NCBI GenBank assembly: GCA_039602395.1
Contig: JBCNJP010000013.1
Coordinates: forward strand, 24,927,255 to 24,991,254
Reading direction: 5' to 3'
DNA from: Deinandra increscens subsp. villosa
Taxonomy: Eukaryota > Streptophyta > Magnoliopsida > Asterales > Asteraceae
Length of the DNA stretch: 64,000 nt
In this document: positions 57,922 to 64,000 of the stretch, piece after piece
Layout: the number at the start of each line of letters is the position of its first letter
Numbering within the stretch: the first letter of the stretch is position 1
Position numbers and translations under genes: made by a program
The notes under the pieces: model-generated
Database searches by the model: none
Told to the model about the DNA's origin: nothing
Seen by the model: only the letters and a program-made list of their open reading frames with translations

Positions 57922-58270
57922 TGTTGATACCTGAAATGTGCGTCGTGTGAAGTATCGAACGAAGTCCAAGTTCAAGCCAATATAGGGTTGGCCGAACTAG
58001 GTCCGAACCTGAAGTTCGGACCGGCCGAACCTGGGGTTCGGAGGACGTTCGGCCAGTCGTGTATAAATAGTAGTTTGGTCTTTGTGTTTGGTAGTTCTGA
58101 GCGTGTGAGCAAATCTTAAGTGTGTGTTTCTGAGTGTGTTTCTCTGTGTTAGTTCTCTGTGATTTACTGGTTGTAATTGTTCTCGTTTGATCAATAAAAC
58201 AATCGGTTATTTACGTTTCGATGTCCGATTAGCTAGATCGAGTAGACGATCCGATGCTCACGCATTTTCA
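57922..58270 (+). repeat. Element F 3' LTR
   Basis: It is identical by eye to the 5' LTR. It is preceded by the purine tract GAGGGGGAGTTTG (57911-57923) and followed by TAAAC. Confidence 0.95.
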
Positions 58271-58365
58271 TAAACACATATTCTTTCCAAAATATATACA
58301 TGATTTATAACATATATGAACTAATCATAATCTTATTCAATCAGTTTGTATATTAAGTCAACACA

Positions 58366-58960
58366 TTATCTTAATAAACCTGTACCTTTCACCGTAGTAT
58401 TTTTATCGAAATTATGTTTTTCCAAAGTACTTATGAGATTATCCCCATCAAACTTATACTCCTTCTGATACAGTTGCTCAGTCCAATCTTTCACCATTTC
58501 CTCGTCTTTTTGTTCATTACACCTCTTTTCCATATTCTCCTCCATTCGTTGGACGTCTTCCTTCGATTGTCTCTTCTTCAGCTGTAATAACAACTTTTTT
58601 ATTTCTCATCAAAAAATCAACATCTAATTCATCCAGCTCGTCATACTTCGCAACATGCAAATCTTTGTTCTCATTATCTCGATCTACTAGAACAAACCGC
58701 TTCGACGAACCAACACCATTACCGTCATCACCCTGCAATTTCTTACTAGATGACTCTGGTTCCGAAAATGACTTTGAATTGGGAGTAACCATGCTTCACT
58801 CTACATGCGATATCCCTGACTGCTTCGTCTTCGGTGTGGCGGACAAGTCTGCTAGCATTTCATGTTTAAACAGACTTCCCTCCACATTTTTCCCTCCCGA
58901 CGAAGAACTGGCCATCAACTTCCCCATATCACTCGACGAATCCATCACTCAACGTTCGTG
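58366..58960 (-). pseudogene. Element E Gag, N-terminal part (broken)
   Basis: The minus-strand frame begins with MDSSSDMGKLMASSSSGG near 58950, shortly after the PBS. A TGA precedes MVTPNSKSFSEPESSSK (58792). A further frame change near 58517-58590 leads into DVQRMEENMEKRCNEQK and LYQKEYKFDGDNLISTLEKH. It is charged, probably coiled-coil, as in the leading part of Tat Gag. Confidence 0.65.
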
Positions 58961-58973
58961 TCAACTATTGGAT

Positions 58974-58980
58974 GGCGCCA
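58974..58980 (-). other. Primer-binding site of element E
   Basis: On the minus strand TGGCGCC starts two bases after the LTR. TGGCGCC is the start of PBS sequences common in Tat elements. The match does not extend far beyond this, so the cognate tRNA is uncertain. Confidence 0.55.
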
Positions 58981-58981
58981 C

Positions 58982-59323
58982 TAAAAAAAGCAAGTAATCA
59001 CCAATGGTAATTTGCAGTCAAATCAGAAATTAGAGTAATGGAAGGTACAAGATGATAATGGAGAAAGTGAAGTTTTATTGATTATAATAGAGAGAGAAAA
59101 TACAGACGCATGTGTAAGTACAAGATTACAAGTGAATCTGAATCCCTAAACTATCTTATCCTTCGGGTATTTATAGGCTTCGCACACGATCTTCCAACTT
59201 TGCACCTGCAAGATCGCATCTACCCATATCTGCACAACACTTCCAATAAACATCACTTCCGAAGGACTTGGAAGTAAGCGATCGGACGTGTAATACACAT
59301 CCGAATCATCACTTACTTCATCA
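58982..59323 (-). repeat. Element E 5' LTR
   Basis: The LTR is 342 bp and aligns with 37911-38251 with about fourteen differences by eye. It is followed on the right by the GCTGC duplication and then by the antisense ORF of E'. Confidence 0.9.
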
Positions 59324-59328
59324 GCTGC

Positions 59329-60111
59329 GAAGTCGGGTCTGCAGGAAAAAACTCAGATGCTCCAGAAAGAAAACCATGAGCTAGTTCAATCCAATGCTAC
59401 TATTTCATCCAGGTTGTCCGATGTTGAAAAATCTTTGAGCAGTTCCAGAACCTTGATTGAAAACCTTGAGAACAGAAGCAGGATCAGTTTTCTGACTACC
59501 TGAAAGACTTGAAGGAAAAAGATGACAAGCTTGAAGCCATGCATATCCAACTCCAGCAAAAAGATTCTGGTATTATATCCCTTCATATGTGCATTCGCAT
59601 CTAACTTTTGCTTTGCCAATCATCTTTACTTATTTCCACACATTTTTTTTTGTTAGAACTCAAAACTATCAAGTCTACTTTTGATGCTGAAAAGCATCTG
59701 TTGGAGGAACACAAGAAAACTTTGGAGAATGATAGGAGCTGGTTAATTGCTGAAGGCATTCCTGCGGCTGTGGATAAAGTTCTGAAAGGTCAAGATCTTA
59801 AATTAGCCATTACCACTGTCCTAAATGCCATGAATGCCTGCGGCTATAATGAGGGTGCTCGTGCAGGAGTGTTCTCGACATCTGTTGACCTCAAAGTGAC
59901 TGTTGTATCCTGCCAAGGATTTGACCCTGAAGCTCCCAAAAAACTGCAGGAAGCAATTGCAAATTTCCAGAAGTTAACATTTCCTTTTGTTGAAGCTTGC
60001 ATAAGTCTACCAGATGCATCCATTAAGGGGATCAAAGAGACCTTAGCAGCTGATCCTCCATCAACTACCATCCGCCACTGTTGGATATCCCAAGGTAAAG
60101 ATTTCCTTTGA
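59329..60111 (+). pseudogene. Antisense ORF of E', 3' part
   Basis: It continues the frame interrupted at 37905: a coiled-coil exon (near TQMLQKENHELVQSNATIS) to 59569, a GT...AG intron (59570-59656), then the last exon (59657-60111) with KTIKSTFDAEKHLLEEHKKT and AITTVLNAMNACGYNEGARA. The intron position is the same as intron 2 of the E copy. The last exon is open. Together the copies define a conserved three-exon antisense gene. Confidence 0.65.
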
Positions 60112-60776
60112 CCACCTTTGAACAAACATCGTTACATTTGAATCCACCTGTGAGTGGATTTATTTTGATTGCCCGTACATGTAGGGCTTAACTTCTTAAA
60201 CAATTTTACTTTTATGTACTTTCCATGACATGTGACTTGCTTATTTTGAATGCATGGTTATGACTTTATTATGTCATTGTGTTAATTATATCCTACATTT
60301 GCTAGTTCGCATGTGTATAGGTTATATTATTAACCTAAATGATCACATGCGTCCATGTCATCACCTTAGGTTTTTAATCATAACTATACGCATACTATAA
60401 ATTCAACAATTAGTAACACATAGTTACTTTTTGGTCACGTAGACCTCATCCGGAACTTAAGAGTAACCTTAGCCTCTTTTTAACTATTACTTCCGGAAAT
60501 TTGGATAGTGCGTAACTACCTCTTATGACCCCGTAGGATGCATCTTTGCAAGATGATTTCATTGATCAATTTAATTGGTTTAAATGAACCACATCTATCT
60601 TAAGATGTATGGTGGCCAACCATTCTTCAATCTATTGGATTGAGTTTATCGCATACGTATGTCTCTTTTTTTTACAACAAATTATTGCCCATAGCAATTG
60701 TTAAGTCTTTTATTTAGAAAATGGAACATATCCATCTATAAAATTTTGCTCTTTACAATCTCATTTTTCAAAGACT
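60112..60776. other. E' region between antisense ORF and integrase
   Basis: There is no gene. It parallels 41287-41994 of element E in order and sequence. Confidence 0.5.
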
Positions 60777-61389
60777 TTACAAGTAATACTTTTTCAGATG
60801 CACTCCGTTCCAAGGTCTTGACATTAGATTTCCATTTCCGTCTTCCTGTAAATAAGATCCTTTGCTCAACACTTCTGCAACCTTATAAGGACCTTCCCAT
60901 TGCACGACCAACTTCCCCTTAGGTTCAATCCTACTAACATCGTTATTCCGCAGCACCAAATCCCATTCTTTAAATTGGTACACTCTAGCATGAGTATTAT
61001 AATATTTTTCCATTTCAGATTTGTATCGGCTTTCTCTAATAGCTGCCATTTCTCTTCTCTCCTCCAACAAATCTAAATTTTCTCTTAACTCTTTATTATT
61101 GTCTCGCACCTCAATCATCCTTTGGGTAGGCAGTCCCACTTCCACTAGGATAACCGCTTTCGTACCATATGTCAAACTAAACGGAGTTCACCATTACTCG
61201 TTTTCGGGATAGTCCTATGCGCCCATAATACATGTGACAATTCGTCCACCCGTCCTCCTCCTGCCTTATCCAAGCGCATCTTAATTCCTTCTACCAAACT
61301 TCTGTTAATACGCTCAACCTGTCCGTTTTCTTGCGGATAAGCAACGGATGCAAAAATCTGTATAATGCCTAACTCCTCACACCATCCCC
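60777..61389 (-). pseudogene. E' integrase C-terminal part (frameshifted, cut by G)
   Basis: The minus-strand frame MTYGTKAVILVEVGLPTQR to NGVHLKKYYL matches E closely (for example YQFKEWDLVLRNNDVSRIEP). A one-base deletion near 61190 relative to E shifts the frame. The upstream part (61190-61389) aligns with the E integrase up to CEELG and then ends at the G LTR. Confidence 0.85.
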
Positions 61390-61776
61390 TGTTGGGCCAT
61401 GTTTATTAGAGGCATGAACATTAGTTTTGGGCTTTGTTTAGTTTGTGTTTTAGGCCATGTGGGCCGATTATTTGTTTATGATTGGGCTTATTTAGAGTTT
61501 ATGATTGGCCCATGTGCTTGTAAGAGGTGGTATAAATACCACCTCATGTTTATGATTCAAGCAAGCTTTGAATACACATTTACGATTTCTTATTACTCTT
61601 TGGCGTTTACGATCAGGTTTCATAGCTTCAAGATAGTAGGTTTCTTCATTCAAGATTCAATCTTTACCTTAGATTGAGTCTCTTCTTCTACTATTCTTCT
61701 TAAATCGATCACATACGAGGATTCCGCACTCATTTGTGATTTGATATCGTGTGTTTGGTTAGATTTCGGACCTACA
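61390..61776 (+). repeat. Element G 5' LTR
   Basis: The LTR is 387 bp with ends TGTTGGGCCATG and ATTTCGGACCTACA. The core promoter GGTATAAATACC is at about 61529-61540. TTTACGATTTC and GTTTACGATCAGG lie in the R/U5 part. The PBS TGGTATCAGAGCC starts at 61779. Confidence 0.9.
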
Positions 61777-61854
61777 ATTGGTATCAGAGCCAAGAATCAC
61801 TGATTCGAGGCTCTCACGATATTGATTCAAGTTGTTCTCTGGGTTATAGTTCGA

Positions 61855-62215
61855 TTTTTTGAAGATTCAAAGGCTGTTTTGGTGTTTACGATCACTGCTG
61901 CTGCTGTTCTTCGAGTTTCCGATTGTTTATCTGGGTTTTCTGGGTGTTTACGACTGCTTCTGTTGAAGATCTTCATCATTTGGGTGTTTACGAGTTCAAG
62001 ACTCGATTATTATCGTGTTTACGATCGGGCAAAGAGAGTTTACGACTGTACTTGGGTCGTGATCGTTGTTTACGACTTTGGTGGATCGGATACAGGTGTT
62101 TACGACTTTAGGCGGTTTAAGTGTTCACGATTCTGGTTTGATCGGAAACAGTGTTCTCGATCGTAATCAATCATTTACGATCGTAATCGTGTGGTTTTTA
62201 TCGTAATCTCAGTAT
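61855..62215 (+). repeat. Element G leader: TTTACGA motif array
   Basis: Eight or more copies of TTTACGA, mostly as GTGTTTACGA(C/T), plus TTCACGA and TTCTCGA variants, lie in about 360 bp. The tandem 59-bp organisation of B is absent here, so the motif rather than the longer unit is shared. Confidence 0.8.
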
Positions 62216-62258
62216 TTGGACGTTTGGACTTTAGATTTTTGTTCCCTAAGCTATCGTA

Positions 62259-64000
62259 ATGGATTTTGAACCAAGTATGTATCAGAAGCTGGATTTTGAG
62301 ATTGGATCCATCACTCGTCCACCTAGACTTACATCGGCGGATAACTTTCTGGAATGGAAATATCGGTTTGAAAATCACTTGAAGAGTGTTGACCTAAGAC
62401 TATGGAGAGCAGTAATTCATGGACCATTCACACCTACTCACGCAGAAGGAGTTAATGTAGGGAAGGTTAAGACGGAAGATGAGTATGATGATGATGATTG
62501 GGAAAGATGCAACAAAGCAGAAAGAGCATTTGCCATCATGACTATGGCATTAACACCAGATATTACTCAAGGATTTAAACACTGCAAGACCGACAAGGAA
62601 CTCTGGAACGCTTTGGTTGTGGCTTATGAAGGGAATCCTGACATAAAGGCAAGCCGCATGCAAATGCTGAAGCAAAACTTTAATCTGTTCAACCATGTAC
62701 AAGGTGAATCCTTTGAAGCTCAGGTGCAGAGGTTTGTGTCTCTAATGGCTGAAATGTCCAGCTATAATGTTGAACCAGACAAGGAAGACAAGAATCTGAA
62801 ACTGTTGAATAGTTTACCCAAATCTTGGAACACCAACATCTCTATCATTAAGGACAGCAACAATCTGAGTGAACTATCTCTTGATGAGTTAATCAACAAA
62901 ATCAAGTCTAAGCTAATCGATGACAAGCAGAGAGAGTTGAACCATATAAGCTCTCTTAGTTTGGCGGGAAAACTAAATCAAGCTCTGTTGTCAGAAGATG
63001 TGGAGACTAAGCATGATGGGAAGTCAACTGGGAGTAGATCAACCTCTGTCGCAAAGTCAACTGCTTTTCTGGCACAACCTCAAGGAAGTTCAAGTGGAGG
63101 CGTCAACCCTGATGATATGAATGATCCCAATTTTGCTCTCGGTATGGGTTTTATGAACAGTTACCATGCTCTCATGGCCGGAACGCTTGTACCTACTGAT
63201 ATGTTATCGGGTGAGCTGAACCAGATAAATCCTGAAGATGTTGAGATGTTGGATGTCTCATGGCAGATGGCCATGGCGGTCTTCAGAGCAAAGAAGTTCA
63301 TGGCGAAGACTGGGAGAAACGTCTGGAAAGATCAAGACAAGATCAGGATGGGGTTTGACAAAAGCAAGCTGAGGTGCTACAACTGTGATGAGTATGGGCA
63401 TTTTGCAAGAGAGTGTAGCAAGCCAAAGAGAGAAAGGGGAGAAGAAAGGAAAGAAGGTGAAGGAAAGGGAGAGGCAAAGGCATTGGTTGTTCAAGAAGGT
63501 GGTGGTTATGATTGGACACCTCAGTTGAAAGAGTTTAGTATGTCTCATGCAATGATTGCTGCCATGGAAAGGGATGAAGAGGAAGAGCATGCTTCTGTTG
63601 TTACTGATGAAACTCCTGTGGAAGATAAGGAAGCCTTCGTTGCTGAAGCTGAAAACCTCAAGGTATGTTCTGATCCCACTTGTGCTCGTATAATTCCTGG
63701 TCTTAGACAAATCTGTAAAAATTATCAAATAGAATTGTTTGAGATAAAGTGTGAAAGGAGTTCATTTAAGGGTAGATGGCAGAAAAATGAGGAGAAGGTT
63801 AAAGCACAAAAGCTAGACATAGTAAAATATCAAAAACTGGCAACTGAGAAAACTCTCCTGTATGACAATGCTAAGTTAGAAATAGCTGAGCTTAGGAATC
63901 AGGTAGATGAGATCACACATAAGTACAATGAGTTGCAGGTTAAATTTGATATGAATCAAACAAAAAGCAAAAGAATGTTTGAGTCTAGAAAATCTTTGAA
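62259..64000 (+). CDS. Element G Gag (or Gag start), open to the window edge
   Basis: The ATG at 62259 (MDFEPSMYQKLDFEIGS) opens a frame of 580 codons with no stop before the window ends. The UBN2-type Gag body (TSADNFLEWKYRFENHLKS, ERAFAIMTMALTPDITQGF, LLNSLPKSWNTNISIIKD) is followed by knuckle CYNCDEYGHFARECSKP (about 63376-63417). A charged coiled-coil region then begins (NEEKVKAQKLDIVKYQK). The start was chosen because it follows the leader and matches the position of the lost ATG in B. This is the reference for judging the damage in B gag. Confidence 0.9.
   Translation, partial: MDFEPSMYQKLDFEIGSITRPPRLTSADNFLEWKYRFENHLKSVDLRLWRAVIHGPFTPTHAEGVNVGKVKTEDEYDDDDWERCNKAERAFAIMTMALTPDITQGFKHCKTDKELWNALVVAYEGNPDIKASRMQMLKQNFNLFNHVQGESFEAQVQRFVSLMAEMSSYNVEPDKEDKNLKLLNSLPKSWNTNISIIKDSNNLSELSLDELINKIKSKLIDDKQRELNHISSLSLAGKLNQALLSEDVETKHDGKSTGSRSTSVAKSTAFLAQPQGSSSGGVNPDDMNDPNFALGMGFMNSYHALMAGTLVPTDMLSGELNQINPEDVEMLDVSWQMAMAVFRAKKFMAKTGRNVWKDQDKIRMGFDKSKLRCYNCDEYGHFARECSKPKRERGEERKEGEGKGEAKALVVQEGGGYDWTPQLKEFSMSHAMIAAMERDEEEEHASVVTDETPVEDKEAFVAEAENLKVCSDPTCARIIPGLRQICKNYQIELFEIKCERSSFKGRWQKNEEKVKAQKLDIVKYQKLATEKTLLYDNAKLEIAELRNQVDEITHKYNELQVKFDMNQTKSKRMFESRKSL

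Larger units (their letters stand above)
52115..58270 (+). mobile_element. Element F: young, complete gag-only LTR retrotransposon
   Basis: The LTRs at 52115-52463 and 57922-58270 are 349 bp each and look identical throughout. The target duplication TAAAC (52110-52114 and 58271-58275) is perfect and lies in the gag of E. Internal order: PBS, GTTCGG-rich leader, a single intact 1085-codon Gag, several purine tracts, a three-hairpin array and a final purine tract. There is no pol. It matches the published concept of TR-GAG elements (LTR elements with only Gag). Confidence 0.95.
37911..59323 (-). mobile_element. Element E: full-length Tat-type Ty3/gypsy element, host of D and F
   Basis: The LTRs at 58982-59323 (5') and 37911-38251 (3') are flanked by a perfect GCTGC duplication (37906-37910 and 59324-59328). 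Minus-strand order: PBS starting TGGCGCC (58974-58980), gag, protease, RT, RNase H, a second (archaeal-type) RNase H, integrase, then an antisense ORF and LTR. That order and the second RNase H define the Tat lineage. Without D and F it is about 10.2 kb. LTRs differ at roughly 4% by eye. E sits in the antisense ORF of its relative E'. Confidence 0.92.
35326..61389 (-). mobile_element. Element E': Tat-type Ty3/gypsy element, host of E and G
   Basis: The left part (35326-37910) holds its 3' LTR and the 5' half of an antisense ORF. The right part (59324-61389) holds the rest of the antisense ORF, the 3' untranslated region and the C-terminal integrase on the minus strand. The two halves meet exactly at the GCTGC target duplication of element E. 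The right side is cut by insertion of G at 61390, so the rest of pol lies beyond the window. Confidence 0.85.
61390..64000 (+). mobile_element. Element G: 5' part of an apparently intact B-type copia element
   Basis: It begins TGTTGGGCCATG at 61390 inside the E' integrase, with LTR, PBS, leader and gag in view; the rest lies beyond the window. The layout and Gag are those of B, but the frame is unbroken. The target duplication cannot be checked because the right end is outside the window (left flank TCCCC). Confidence 0.88.

Overview
The window looks like repeat-rich intergenic DNA from a flowering plant. I see no intact host gene. Essentially everything I can support is transposable-element sequence: Ty1/copia-type LTR retrotransposons primed by initiator tRNA-Met (PBS TGGTATCAGAGC), Ty3/gypsy elements of the Tat type, and one Helitron. 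The Gag families (two zinc knuckles separated by a coiled coil) and the Tat antisense ORF suggest a eudicot, perhaps Asteraceae, but that is an inference.

Layout, using labels A-I for elements. 1-3020: decayed copia element A (gag tail, protease, integrase, RT, RNase H remnant). 3021-5186: 3' part of a gag-only element I, whose LTR carries a solo LTR (4451-5021). 5187-6222: nothing recognised. 6223-35325: element H, a copia-like element with a long LTR. That LTR is split by copia element B (6370-24764, TSD GTTAT) and by a Helitron (25734-30872). Element B is itself split by gag-only element C (about 15975-21822, minus strand). H's own gag lies at 33013-33915. 35326-61389: Tat element E' (minus strand), split by a second Tat element E (37911-59323, TSD GCTGC). 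E is split by gag-only elements D (44711-49715, TSD CGCAA) and F (52115-58270, TSD TAAAC). 61390-64000: 5' end of copia element G, of the same superfamily as B, inserted in the E' integrase. Its gag frame is open to the window edge.

Relative ages follow from nesting and LTR divergence. H and E' are hosts. B, C and E have LTR pairs differing by roughly 4-5% by eye. D and F have LTR pairs that look identical and perfect target duplications, so they inserted very recently. Neither D nor F encodes pol, so both must have been moved by enzymes supplied in trans.

Three patterns deserve attention. First, C, D, F and I (and a variant in B) carry an array of 57-64-nt hairpins in the 3' untranslated region, with compensatory base changes between copies. 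Second, the leaders of B, G, C, D and F are packed with a short motif (TTTACGA, GTTCGG or TGRTCCGC, depending on the element) that also occurs, often as a palindrome, in the same element's LTR. Third, B carries two extra 3' ORFs of unknown function, and E appears to have two spliceosomal introns inside its second RNase H domain plus a three-exon antisense gene.
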